Part shown: one piece after another, positions 1 to 9,344 of the stretch
How the letters are laid out: every line of letters begins with the position of its first letter
How positions within the stretch are numbered: the stretch's first letter is position 1
DNA from: JAHJQQ01 sp963737555
Lineage (GTDB): Bacteria; Pseudomonadota; Gammaproteobacteria; Thiohalobacterales; Thiohalobacteraceae
Direction: 5' to 3'
Length of the DNA stretch: 64,000 bases
Assembly (NCBI GenBank): GCA_963737555.1
Contig: CAVTTB010000005.1
Span: 186,001-250,000, forward strand
Notes under the pieces: generated by a model
Told to the model about the DNA's origin: nothing
Databases searched by the model: none
The model's input: the letters and a program-made list of their open reading frames with translations, nothing else
Program-made: the position numbers and the translations under genes

Positions 1-2
1 AT

Positions 3-683
3 TGTTCGCCGGCCAACGCGCGCGAACTCGGCGACCTCGGCGATCGTTTTCTCAACCGCACGCAGCCCAGCCTGGAAGCTCAACTTACCGATCTCGCCGA
101 CACCATTGCTTACAACAGCCACGATGTAGACGACGGTCTGCGTTCGCGCTTGATCGATATCGATGCGCTCAACGAGGTTCGCCTGTTCAATGAGCAATAT
201 GTTGAAGTGCGCGATACCTACCCCGATATCAGCCTGCGCAGAACCGTGCATGAAGTCGTCCGGCGCATGATCAACCGACAGGTGGTGGATCTGGTCGAAA
301 CCAGCGTACAACGTCTGCAAGCCGTTCAACCCGCCGACATTGACGCCGTACGTGCGCAGCCACAGCCGCTGATTGCTTACAGCGACACCATGCGTGAGCA
401 GAACCTGGAGCTGAAACGTTTCCTGCGTATAAGCCTGTATCAGCATTACCGCGTGCATCGCATGACCGCCAAGGCCGCGCGTGTGTTAACGTCGCTGTTC
501 GAGGCCTTTATCGATGACCCGCGTCTGCTGCCCGACGAGGCGCGCGAACACAGCCAGCGTCTTGAAGCCAGCATGGGTATGCCCGGACGCGCGCGCGGCG
601 TAGCCGACTACATCGCCGGCATGACCGACCGCTATGCGATCACCGAATACGAGCGGGTCTATAACCCCAAGGAACTGACCTGA
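3..683 (+). CDS. dgt: dGTPase-like HD-domain triphosphohydrolase, C-terminal part
   Basis: The reading frame is open from the window edge, so the N-terminal HD metal-binding part lies outside. The visible residues match the C-terminal half of deoxyguanosinetriphosphate triphosphohydrolase-like proteins, with the block ADTIAYNSHDVDDGLRS near the start and the closing block ADYIAGMTDRYA. The family hydrolyses dNTPs to the deoxynucleoside and triphosphate, controlling the cytoplasmic dNTP pool. A dgt-like gene just upstream of a SPOR/AAA gene and gltBD is a common gammaproteobacterial order. The catalytic motifs cannot be checked here. Family assignment is good; the substrate is from family knowledge only. 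Confidence 0.8.
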   Translation, partial: CSPANARELGDLGDRFLNRTQPSLEAQLTDLADTIAYNSHDVDDGLRSRLIDIDALNEVRLFNEQYVEVRDTYPDISLRRTVHEVVRRMINRQVVDLVETSVQRLQAVQPADIDAVRAQPQPLIAYSDTMREQNLELKRFLRISLYQHYRVHRMTAKAARVLTSLFEAFIDDPRLLPDEAREHSQRLEASMGMPGRARGVADYIAGMTDRYAITEYERVYNPKELT

Positions 684-705
684 CAGCCGTTGGCTGCACA
701 TCATT

Positions 706-957
706 ATGCGCATCTACATGCAAACGCCCATTGGCGAAGATGCCACACCCCGTTACTATCACCTGCATCTGCAGGAAGATTTGCTGGACGGCTGGACCCT
801 GGTTCGCGAGTCCGGCCGCCAGGGTTCCGGAGGACGCGTGGTCAAGCAACACTTCTTAGATCGGGAAAGTGCTGAACAGGCCCTGATCAAGGTGCGCGAC
901 GAACAACTGCGCAAAGGTTTTCGCGTGGTGTTTATCCAGGGGCAGGAATCACATTGA
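706..957 (+). CDS. WGR-domain protein
   Basis: An 83-residue protein made almost entirely of a WGR-type domain: the pattern DLLDGWTLVRESGRQGSGGR followed by a helix with alternating charged residues (ESAEQALIKVRDEQLRKGFR). WGR domains occur in PARP-type enzymes and in bacterial regulators and are thought to bind nucleic acid; a free-standing copy has no assigned function. The ATG at 706 is used, but ATG 718 is also in frame. It ends in a 4-base overlap (TTGA) with the following gene, suggesting translational coupling. Confidence 0.7.
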   Translation: MRIYMQTPIGEDATPRYYHLHLQEDLLDGWTLVRESGRQGSGGRVVKQHFLDRESAEQALIKVRDEQLRKGFRVVFIQGQESH

Positions 958-2850
958 ACGCAACGGCGCCTATCTCCAACACTGCGGACGACTACCTCGC
1001 CACACTCGGCTTGCAGCAACATCCGTATTTAGATTCGACCAACGCACGGTTTTTTTATGCCGACCCGGGATTGATTCAGCGCCTGGATCTACTGCAACAC
1101 CTGACCCAGTTCGGCGATATGCTGCTTGGCGTTACCGGTGCCGTTGGCAGCGGCAAAAGCACCTTGGCGCAGCAATTTCTGCTGCGCAGCAACAGCACGT
1201 CTTGGCGCAGCTGCCACCTCAACGGGGCGCAACTGCAGCAACCCGCCGAGCTGTTGGCAAAACTCGCCGAAGGTTTTGGCCTGCACACCACGTGCCACAC
1301 CGGAACGTCTAAAAGCCGATCTGGTCCGACATTGCCAATCCCTGCGACAAAATGCGCAGCTGCCGGTGGTCGTCATCGACGACGCCCAACTCCTACCCGA
1401 CCCCGTACTCAGCGCCCTGTTGGCGTTGGCCGATGATGATGCGTTCGCGACCCTCAAGGTGCTGCGCATCGTGCTGTTCAGCGAACCGGGACTCGAGCAG
1501 CGTCTAGTCGCGATGGGCTTGCACACCCTTCTCGGCCGCTGCTGCACTCCCTGGACATCCCGCATTTCGACGCACAGCAGACCGCCGCCTACCTGATGTT
1601 TCGCCTTGCGGCCGCCGGCTATTCGGGCGAGTGCCCGTTCAGCCTCACCGAAATTCGCGCCCTGCACAAATCCACCGCTGGCGTGCCCGGCAAACTCAAC
1701 ATTCAGGCCCATGAACTCCTGCTCGAACATGCCGGCCGAATCGCCCTCCGCAAGCAAGTCGCAACGCCCAGTTCGCGCCGCATCCGACCCGCCGTGGTAC
1801 TGGGCCTGATCGGTAGCCTGGTTGCAGTCGCGCTCGCCTGGTATTTGAATCAGGATCGTGCGGTATGGGAATCGCTCGCCCCATTGGCATCGGCGCCGCC
1901 CTCGGTCCCGGCAACCGACTCCAAACCCGCCACCGAGCGCTCGCAGCCAACCGACGAACCTGAAGAAGAGCCAAAAACAGCTCTGGAGTCGACCCCAGAT
2001 AAGCCGCAACAGGATGTTATAAAAGAAGTTATTTCAGAAAACTCCGCCATCACGCCGGCTCCGGCCACCGATTCAGCCACTATCGAGAGCGCCGCGCCCC
2101 CAATGGATGCCGACCATGCACCTGAGCCAGCGCTCCCCGTGCTCGAGGCACAACCCGTTCCCGCACCACCCCTCGAGCCAACCGGTGGCGGATGGCACAT
2201 CGGATACCCAAGCACCCGGGTCCAACTCCGGTTCCAGCAACCGACTTAACACCTGCCCCCCAGGCGGCAGACGTAATAAGGTGGCGGTGACCCAAACGAT
2301 TCCGCCCGAGACACCCGCCCAGTCGGCAGCAGCCCCAGCTAGCGCAACAAAAGTCCAAGTCCCGGAGCCCAGCCAGACGGCCACAACCGAGCTGCCGGAA
2401 AAGTCACAGCCGCCCATAACGACTGCGCCAATGGCCGCCGTCACGCCCCCGACCACGCCACCCGCGCCGGTCACCGAGGCCAGCCAACCGGCCGCTGATG
2501 CGACCCCGGCCCCCGCCAAGACACCGGCACCCAAGGCGACAACAGAGCAACTGGGTACAGAATGGCTGCTCTCCCGTGCCGGCTCGCGCTTCACCCTGCA
2601 ACTGCTGGGCGGTCGCAGCGAAAAGTCCCTGCGCGAATACCTGCGGCAAAACCGGATTCCCGAACCGGTCGCCACCTTTCGCACTACCTTCAAGGGCAGC
2701 GACTGGTATGTGCTGGTCCACGGTGAATTTCCGACCATGGCCGCCGCGCAGGCGGCGATCGACACACTGCCGGCCAACGTCCGCAAGGCCAAGCCTTGGG
2801 CTCGTAGCTTTGTCTCCGTCCACGAAGCCATGCAAAAAGACCGTCCCTGA
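954..2850 (+). CDS. AAA ATPase / SPOR-domain envelope protein (DamX/ExeA-like), frameshifted
   Basis: Read in pieces, this gives one protein: an AAA ATPase with Walker A GAVGSGKST (about 1143-1169) and Walker B VVVIDDAQLL (about 1365-1394), a sensor-like stretch VLRIVLFSEPGLEQRL, one membrane helix (VVLGLIGSLVAVALAWYL, about 1795-1848), a long Pro/Ala/Thr-rich linker and a C-terminal SPOR domain (about 2560-2800) of the type that binds denuded septal peptidoglycan. The position between dgt and gltB is where DamX-type genes sit. The start is TTG 954, overlapping the WGR stop. The frame changes near 1285-1300, near 1515-1545 and at least once between 2150 and 2260. Because all domains are conserved on both sides, sequence error is more likely than decay, but a real pseudogene is possible. 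Confidence 0.7.
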
Positions 2851-2946
2851 CCCACTCGCCCCCCGCCCGATCTCTGCACCGAACCACCCTCGACCCCAGC
2901 ACAGCCATAGCCCTGAAATTAAACGGGGAAGCCACGCTGCGCTGAT

Positions 2947-2975
2947 TTGAACCGTCACTCCCCCGGCGCTATACT
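2947..2975 (+). promoter_or_regulatory. Probable sigma70 promoter for gltBD
   Basis: TTGAAC (2947-2952) and TATACT (2970-2975) are separated by exactly 17 bases, about 110 bases upstream of the gltB start. No other sigma70-like pair as good was seen in this gap. Confidence 0.6.
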
Positions 2976-3083
2976 CGTCGGCCGCCCGGGGGCCAGCCGC
3001 CTGCGCGATGGGGCAAGACACCGACCCCACCCCGCTGCGGAACGTCCACAGACGAATACATCAATCTAAAATGAGGTCCGGCC

Positions 3084-6000
3084 ATGAGTCGTGGTGGTTT
3101 GCCGCCAAAACAGGGGCTCTACGATCCCAATAACGAGCACGATGCGTGCGGCGTAGGCTTTGTCGCCAACATCAAAGGCCGCAAGAGCCACGCCATCGTT
3201 CGTCAGGGCCTGACCATTCTGGAAAACCTCACCCACCGCGGCGCGGTCGGTGCGGACCCGCTGGCGGGCGACGGCGCCGGCATTCTGGTGCAGATCCCCG
3301 ATCAGTTCCTGCGCGCGGAATGCGCTGCGCAAGATCTGACGTTGCCCGCGCCGGGCGATTACGGTGTCGGCATGTTGTTCCTGCCGCAGCCGGAAACGAC
3401 GCGCGCGCATTGCCAGGCACTGCTGGAACGCATCATCGCCGAGGAAGGCCAAACGCTGATCGGCTGGCGTGATGTACCGGTCAATAACAGCGGTCTCGGC
3501 GAATCCGTCAAGGCGGTCGAGCCGGTCGTGCGCCAGGTGTTCATTGGTCGCGGCGCGCAAACCACTGATCAAGACGCCTTCGAACGCAAACTGTTCGTCA
3601 TCCGCAAACGCGCCGAGAACAGCGTGCGCGAATCGGATTGGGCGGGCTGCGAACATTTCTATGTGCCTTCGCTGTCCAGCCGCACGCTGGTCTACAAAGG
3701 CATGCTGCTGGCCAATCAGGTCGACAGCTATTACCGCGACCTGCGCGATGAGCGCTTTGATTCCGCGCTGGCGTTGGTGCACCAGCGCTTCTCGACCAAC
3801 ACCTTCCCGTCGTGGGATCTCGCGCACCCGTTCCGCATGATCGCGCACAACGGCGAGATCAACACGCTGCGCGGCAATGTGAACTGGATGCGCGCGCGCC
3901 GTCATTCGATGTCTTCGCCACGCCTCGGCGCCGATCTCGACAAGGTCTGGCCGCTGATCGCCGAAGGCCAGAGCGACTCGGCCAGCTTCGATAACGCACT
4001 GGAACTGCTCGTCACCGGCGGCTACTCGCTGGCGCACGCGATGATGATGCTGATCCCGGAGGCCTGGGCCGGCAATCCGCTGATGGACGAGCAACGCCGC
4101 GCCTTCTACGAATATCATGCCGCGTTGATGGAGCCGTGGGACGGCCCCGCCGCCGTGGCCTTTACCGACGGCCGCCAGATCGGCGCAACGCTGGACCGCA
4201 ACGGCCTGCGTCCGGCGCGCTATCTCATCACCGACGATGATCTGGTCGTGATGGCCTCGGAGATGGGCGTGCTCGACATTCCGAGTCACAAGATCGTCAA
4301 GAAGTGGCGCCTGCAACCGGGCAAGATGTTCCTCATCGACCTGGAACAAGGCCGCATCATCGACGACACCGAGGTCAAGGCGCAGCTCGCCAACATGCAT
4401 CCTTATCAGGACTGGTTGGACAAGAGCCAAATTCACCTGAAAAACCTGTCGGCCGTCGTCACCGGCAACAACGGCGATAACGCGACACTGTTGGATCGTC
4501 AACAGGCGTTCGGCTATACGCAGGAAGACGTGCGCATGCTGATCAAGCCGATGGCCTTCACCGGCCAGGAGGCGATCGGCTCGATGGGCGCGGACAACCC
4601 GGTCGCTGTGTTGTCGAACAAGCCGAAGCCGCTGTGCAATTACTTCAAACAGAATTTTGCGCAGGTCACCAATCCGCCCATCGATCCGATTCGTGAAGAA
4701 TTGGTGATGTCCCTGGTGTCACTGATCGGTCCGCGGCCGAACCTGCTCGACATCAACAGCGCTGGCAGCCACATGCGTCTGGAAGTGCAGACGCCGATCC
4801 TGACCAATAAGGATCTGGAGCGCATTCGCAATATCGAACAGACGACGCAAGGCGCGTTCCGCACCCAGACCTTGGATATCTGCTATCCCGCCGAGCAAGG
4901 TGCGGCCGGCATGGCAGCGGCGTTGACGGCCTTGTGCGCACAGGCCGAGGCCGCCGTGCGTGATGGTCACAACATTCTGATTCTGTCCGATCGCGGCGTC
5001 AGTGCCGCGCGCATCGCCATCCCGGCGCTGCTCGCGACCAGCGCCGTGCATCATCATCTGGTGCGCGCCGGGCTGCGCACCGAATCCGGCCTGGTCGTGG
5101 AAACCGGCAGTGCGCGCGAAGTGCACAATTTTGCTGTGTTGGCCGGTTACGGCGCCGAGGCGATCAATCCTTATCTCGCCTTCGAAACCATCTCGGCGAT
5201 GCACGCCGAATATCCGCAAGGCGTCGATGAGGCCGAGGCGCACAAGCGCTACATCAAGTCGGTCAGCAAAGGCATCCTCAAGGTCATGTCCAAGATGGGC
5301 ATCTCGACCTATCAATCGTACTGCGGCGCGCAGATCTTCGATGCCATCGGACTGAAGTCGGATTTCATCGACGCCTATTTCACCGGCACCGCCAGCGCCG
5401 TCGAAGGTATCGGCCTGAACGAAGTGGCCGCCGAAGCCGTGCGCTGGCACCGCGATGCCTACGGCAACGCACCGGTGTATGCAAACGCCTTGGATGTCGG
5501 CGGCGACTACGCCTTCCGCATCCGCGGCGAAGATCACGCCTGGACGCCGGAGACCATCGGCAAGTTGCAGCACGCCACGCGCGCCAACGACGCCAAGACC
5601 TTCGCCGAGTTCTCCAAACTCATCAACGAGCAGAACGAACATCTGCTGACGCTGCGCGGCCTGTTCGAAATCAAGTTCGCCGATCAAGCCATCCCGCTCG
5701 ACGAGGTCGAACCGGCCAAAGAAATCGTCAAACGTTTCGCCACCGGCGCGATGTCGTTCGGTTCCATCTCCTGGGAAGCGCACACCACGCTCGCCATTGC
5801 GATGAACCGCATCGGCGGAAAATCCAATACCGGCGAAGGCGGCGAAGAGCGTTCGCGTTTCAAGCCGCTGGAAAACGGCGACTCGATGCGTTCGGCCATC
5901 AAGCAAGTGGCCTCGGGACGCTTTGGCGTCACCACCGAATACCTGGTCAACGCCGACGATCTGCAGATCAAAATGGCGCAAGGTGCCAAGCCCGGTGAGG

Positions 6001-7730
6001 GCGGCCAATTGCCCGGCCACAAGGTTGATGATCGCATCGCCAAGGTGCGCCATTCGACACCGGGCGTCGGCCTGATTTCACCGCCGCCGCATCACGATAT
6101 TTATTCCATCGAAGATCTGGCGCAACTGATTCACGATCTGAAGAACGTGAATCCCAAGGCGCGCATCAGCGTGAAGCTGGTGTCCGAAATCGGCGTCGGC
6201 ACGGTCGCCGCCGGCGTATCCAAAGCACACGCCGATCATGTGACCATCGCCGGTCACGATGGCGGCACCGGCGCCTCACCGCTCACCTCGCTCAAACACG
6301 CCGGCAGCCCGTGGGAAATCGGCTTGGCCGAAACCCATCAGACGCTGGTGCTGAACAAGCTGCGTGGCCGCATCGCCGTGCAAGTCGACGGCGGCATGCG
6401 CACCGGCCGCGACGTGATCATCGGCGCACTGCTCGGCGCGGACGAATTCGGCTTTGCCACCGCGCCGCTGATCGTCGAAGGCTGCATCATGATGCGCAAG
6501 TGTCATCTGAACACCTGCCCGGTCGGTGTCGCCACGCAAGATCCGGAACTGCGCAAGCGCTTCACCGGCAAGCCCGAGCATGTGGTGAATTACTTCTTCT
6601 TCGTCGCCGAGGAAGTGCGCCAGTTGATGGCGCAGCTCGGCTTCCGCAGCATCGATGAAATGATCGGCCGCTCGGACAAGCTCGACATGCGTCGCGCCAT
6701 CGATCATTGGAAGGCGAACGGACTGGATTTCACCAAGCTGCTGCATCAGCCGACACCGGCGCCGGGCGTGGCGATCTACAACTGCGAGGCGCAGGATCAC
6801 GGCCTCGACAAGGCGCTCGACAATCAACTCATCGCCCAAGCCAAGCCCGCACTGGAAAACGGCACGGCGGTGCGTATCGAATTGCCGGTAAAGAACGTCA
6901 ACCGTACCGTCGGCGCCATGCTCTCAGGCCGCGTTGCTGAACGTTACGGCCATGAAGGTCTGCCGGAAGATACGATCTATGTGAAGCTCAACGGCATCGC
7001 CGGTCAGAGCTTCGGCGCCTGGTTGGCGCACGGCGTTACGCTGGAACTCGAAGGCGAGGCCAACGACTACGTCGGCAAGGGTCTGTCCGGCGGACGCATC
7101 GCCGTGTATCCGCCGGCGGACTGCCCGATCATTCCCGAGCAGAACATCATCGCCGGCAACACCGCGCTGTATGGCGCCATCTCGGGTGAATGCTTCCTGC
7201 GCGGCGTCGCCGGTGAACGCTTCGCCGTGCGTAACTCCGGCGCCATCGCGGTCGTCGAAGGCGTCGGCGATCATGGTTGCGAATACATGACCGGCGGTGT
7301 CGTTGTGGTGCTCGGCCAGACCGGACGTAATTTCGCCGCCGGCATGAGCGGCGGTATCGCCTACGTGCTCGACGAGAGCGGTGATTTCAATCAGCGCTGC
7401 AACCTCGCCATGGTGGAACTCGAACCGGTGCCGGAAGAAGCCGCTGCGCTCGAAGACCTTGAGCATCAAGGCGGCGATCTGGAAACACACGGTCACGTCG
7501 ATGTGCGCAGCGACATGACCCGCTTCGACGCGCAGCGTCTGCGCGGCCTGATCGAGAAACACCTGCATTACACCAACAGCAGCCGCGCCCGCGAGATACT
7601 CGACAACTGGAACCTGTACCTGCCCAAGTTCGTCAAGGTGATGCCGGTCGACTATCGCCATGCGTTGGAACAAATGAAGCAAACACAGCAATCCGCAGGG
7701 CTCGCCGCCGCGGCCGTGGGAGGAAAGTAA
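3084..7730 (+). CDS. gltB: Glutamate synthase (NADPH) large subunit
   Basis: Forms two glutamates from glutamine and 2-oxoglutarate with GltD. The 1548-residue length fits the family. The block DACGVGF near the N terminus places the class II amidotransferase nucleophile at Cys22, so the first 21 residues are a propeptide. The middle carries the linker and FMN-binding synthase barrel (GGEERSRFKPLENGDS, GHDGGTGASPL, QVDGGMRTGRD). The 3Fe-4S ligands are visible as C-x5-C-x4-C in GCIMMRKCHLNTCPVG, and the C terminus is the GXGXG beta-helix domain (for example SGGRIAVYPP, MTGGVVVVLG). Intact over 4.6 kb. It ends 5 bases before gltD, whose ribosome site (GGAGG) lies inside the gltB tail. Confidence 0.98.
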   Translation: MSRGGLPPKQGLYDPNNEHDACGVGFVANIKGRKSHAIVRQGLTILENLTHRGAVGADPLAGDGAGILVQIPDQFLRAECAAQDLTLPAPGDYGVGMLFLPQPETTRAHCQALLERIIAEEGQTLIGWRDVPVNNSGLGESVKAVEPVVRQVFIGRGAQTTDQDAFERKLFVIRKRAENSVRESDWAGCEHFYVPSLSSRTLVYKGMLLANQVDSYYRDLRDERFDSALALVHQRFSTNTFPSWDLAHPFRMIAHNGEINTLRGNVNWMRARRHSMSSPRLGADLDKVWPLIAEGQSDSASFDNALELLVTGGYSLAHAMMMLIPEAWAGNPLMDEQRRAFYEYHAALMEPWDGPAAVAFTDGRQIGATLDRNGLRPARYLITDDDLVVMASEMGVLDIPSHKIVKKWRLQPGKMFLIDLEQGRIIDDTEVKAQLANMHPYQDWLDKSQIHLKNLSAVVTGNNGDNATLLDRQQAFGYTQEDVRMLIKPMAFTGQEAIGSMGADNPVAVLSNKPKPLCNYFKQNFAQVTNPPIDPIREELVMSLVSLIGPRPNLLDINSAGSHMRLEVQTPILTNKDLERIRNIEQTTQGAFRTQTLDICYPAEQGAAGMAAALTALCAQAEAAVRDGHNILILSDRGVSAARIAIPALLATSAVHHHLVRAGLRTESGLVVETGSAREVHNFAVLAGYGAEAINPYLAFETISAMHAEYPQGVDEAEAHKRYIKSVSKGILKVMSKMGISTYQSYCGAQIFDAIGLKSDFIDAYFTGTASAVEGIGLNEVAAEAVRWHRDAYGNAPVYANALDVGGDYAFRIRGEDHAWTPETIGKLQHATRANDAKTFAEFSKLINEQNEHLLTLRGLFEIKFADQAIPLDEVEPAKEIVKRFATGAMSFGSISWEAHTTLAIAMNRIGGKSNTGEGGEERSRFKPLENGDSMRSAIKQVASGRFGVTTEYLVNADDLQIKMAQGAKPGEGGQLPGHKVDDRIAKVRHSTPGVGLISPPPHHDIYSIEDLAQLIHDLKNVNPKARISVKLVSEIGVGTVAAGVSKAHADHVTIAGHDGGTGASPLTSLKHAGSPWEIGLAETHQTLVLNKLRGRIAVQVDGGMRTGRDVIIGALLGADEFGFATAPLIVEGCIMMRKCHLNTCPVGVATQDPELRKRFTGKPEHVVNYFFFVAEEVRQLMAQLGFRSIDEMIGRSDKLDMRRAIDHWKANGLDFTKLLHQPTPAPGVAIYNCEAQDHGLDKALDNQLIAQAKPALENGTAVRIELPVKNVNRTVGAMLSGRVAERYGHEGLPEDTIYVKLNGIAGQSFGAWLAHGVTLELEGEANDYVGKGLSGGRIAVYPPADCPIIPEQNIIAGNTALYGAISGECFLRGVAGERFAVRNSGAIAVVEGVGDHGCEYMTGGVVVVLGQTGRNFAAGMSGGIAYVLDESGDFNQRCNLAMVELEPVPEEAAALEDLEHQGGDLETHGHVDVRSDMTRFDAQRLRGLIEKHLHYTNSSRAREILDNWNLYLPKFVKVMPVDYRHALEQMKQTQQSAGLAAAAVGGK

Positions 7731-7735
7731 CAGCC

Positions 7736-9187
7736 ATGGGCAAGCCCACCGGTTTCATGGAGATCGCGCGTCAGGATCGCGTTTACGCACCCGTCGAACA
7801 GCGACTCAAGCACTACCACGAATTCACCCTGCCGCTCAGCGATGCCGAACTCGCCAAGCAGGGCGCGCGGTGCATGGATTGCGGCATTCCGTTTTGTCAC
7901 CAGGGCTGCCCGGTCAACAACATCATTCCGGATTGGAACGATCTGGTGTATCGCGGCGACTGGCAACGCGCCAGCGAGGTGTTGCACTCGACCAATAATT
8001 TTCCGGAGTTCACCGGGCGCGTCTGTCCCGCGCCGTGCGAGGCATCCTGCACACTGAACATCGACGACAACCCGGTCACCATCAAGTCCATCGAGTGCGC
8101 CATTGTCGACAAGGCCTGGGAAAACGGCTGGATCACGCCGCAACTGGCCGCGCATAAAACCGGCAAATCGGTCGCCGTGGTCGGTTCCGGCCCCGCCGGC
8201 ATGGCCTGCGCACAGCAATTGGCCCGCGCCGGCCACAGCGTGACGCTGTTTGAAAAATCCGATCGCATCGGCGGCCTGATGCGCTATGGCATCCCCGATT
8301 TCAAAATGGAAAAGGACATCATCGACCGGCGCATGCAGCAACTGGCGGCCGAAGGCGTGGTGTTCAAGACCGGCGTGCATGTCGGCGTGGACATCACCGC
8401 ACAGCAATTGATGAAAGACTTCGATGCCGTGGCGCTGACCGGCGGTTCCGAACACCCGCGCGATCTGCCGATTCCGGGACGCGAGCTGAAGGGCGTGCAT
8501 TTCGCCATGGAATTCCTGCCGCAGCAGAACAAGCGTGTGGCCGGCGACGACATCCCGGATGCGCAATCGATCATGGCCACCGGCAAACATGTCGTGGTCA
8601 TCGGCGGCGGCGACACCGGTTCAGACTGCATCGGCACCTCCAACCGCCACGGCGCGGCCGCGATTACGCAATTGGAAATTCTGCCCAAGCCGCCCGTGAA
8701 GGAAGACAAAGCGCTGACCTGGCCCGATTGGCCGAACAAACTGCGCACATCTTCATCGCATCAGGAAGGCTGCGAGCGTATGTGGTCGGTCACGACCAAG
8801 GAAATTGTCGGCGAGAACGGCCAGGCCAAAGCCATCAAATGCGCCAAGGCCGAATGGACCAAAGATGCCGGCGGCGCGTGGAAGATGGCCGAAGTGCCCG
8901 GCTCCGAGTTCGAACTCAAGGCCGATTTGATTCTGCTGGCGATGGGTTTTATCCATCCGGTGCATGAAGGTCTGTTGAAGGAACTCGGCGTGGCGCTGGA
9001 TCCGCGCGGCAATGTGCAGGGCACGACCGAAGGTGTGTCCGCGTACAAGACCTCGATCGACAAGGTCTTCGCCGCCGGCGATATGCGCCGCGGTCAGTCG
9101 CTGATCGTCTGGGCAATCCGCGAAGGTCGCCAATGCGCGCGCGCAGTTGATGAATATCTGATGGGCAGCTCGGATCTGCCGCGTTAA
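7736..9187 (+). CDS. gltD: Glutamate synthase small subunit
   Basis: Oxidises NADPH and passes electrons through FAD and iron-sulfur clusters to GltB. Of the usual length (483 residues). N-terminal cysteine clusters for two 4Fe-4S centres (CMDCGIPFCHQGCP and CPAPCEASC), an FAD-binding Rossmann motif VAVVGSGPAGMACAQQLA, and an NADPH-binding motif VVVIGGGDTGSDCIGTSNRH. The ending AAGDMRRGQSLIVWAIREGR is typical of this flavin-binding fold. Cotranscribed with gltB. The beta subunit fold is shared with other glutamate-synthase-like oxidoreductases, but the context makes GltD the best call. Confidence 0.97.
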   Translation: MGKPTGFMEIARQDRVYAPVEQRLKHYHEFTLPLSDAELAKQGARCMDCGIPFCHQGCPVNNIIPDWNDLVYRGDWQRASEVLHSTNNFPEFTGRVCPAPCEASCTLNIDDNPVTIKSIECAIVDKAWENGWITPQLAAHKTGKSVAVVGSGPAGMACAQQLARAGHSVTLFEKSDRIGGLMRYGIPDFKMEKDIIDRRMQQLAAEGVVFKTGVHVGVDITAQQLMKDFDAVALTGGSEHPRDLPIPGRELKGVHFAMEFLPQQNKRVAGDDIPDAQSIMATGKHVVVIGGGDTGSDCIGTSNRHGAAAITQLEILPKPPVKEDKALTWPDWPNKLRTSSSHQEGCERMWSVTTKEIVGENGQAKAIKCAKAEWTKDAGGAWKMAEVPGSEFELKADLILLAMGFIHPVHEGLLKELGVALDPRGNVQGTTEGVSAYKTSIDKVFAAGDMRRGQSLIVWAIREGRQCARAVDEYLMGSSDLPR

Positions 9188-9205
9188 ATCCTATTTAATT
9201 GAACC

Positions 9206-9340
9206 GCCAAGAAGCAGAGAAGATCGGAAGAACGCCAAGACGCAAGATGCTTTTTTATGGACAATGATTTTCTTGGCGTCTTGGCGCCTTGGCGGTTCAC
9301 AAATCTTTCTTGGCGTCCTTGGCGTCTTGGCGGTTCAAAA
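9206..9340. repeat. Dispersed GCCAAG-rich inverted repeat, copy 1
   Basis: One degenerate unit reading AACCGCCAAG...CGCCAAGACGC on the plus strand (about 9207-9242) faces two units of the opposite orientation, CTTGGCGTCTTGGCGCCTTGG plus CGGTTCA (about 9271-9298) and a second with CCTTGGCGTC (about 9309-9337). Related pairs lie at 19.9-20.15 kb and 52.4-52.5 kb. The element fills the whole gap between gltD and hemE and runs to within a few bases of the hemE start. Confidence 0.8.
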
Positions 9341-9344
9341 CAAC

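Noticed and set aside
1285..2260. Programmed ribosomal frameshifting in the AAA/SPOR gene
   Set aside because: There are at least three changes in one gene and none lies at a recognised slippery sequence with a downstream structure; similar breaks occur across the window.
3066..4502. A 478-codon open frame on the minus strand opposite gltB
   Set aside because: It is a GC-driven shadow of gltB; the composition is Arg/His/Ala-rich without recognisable motifs, while gltB is certain.
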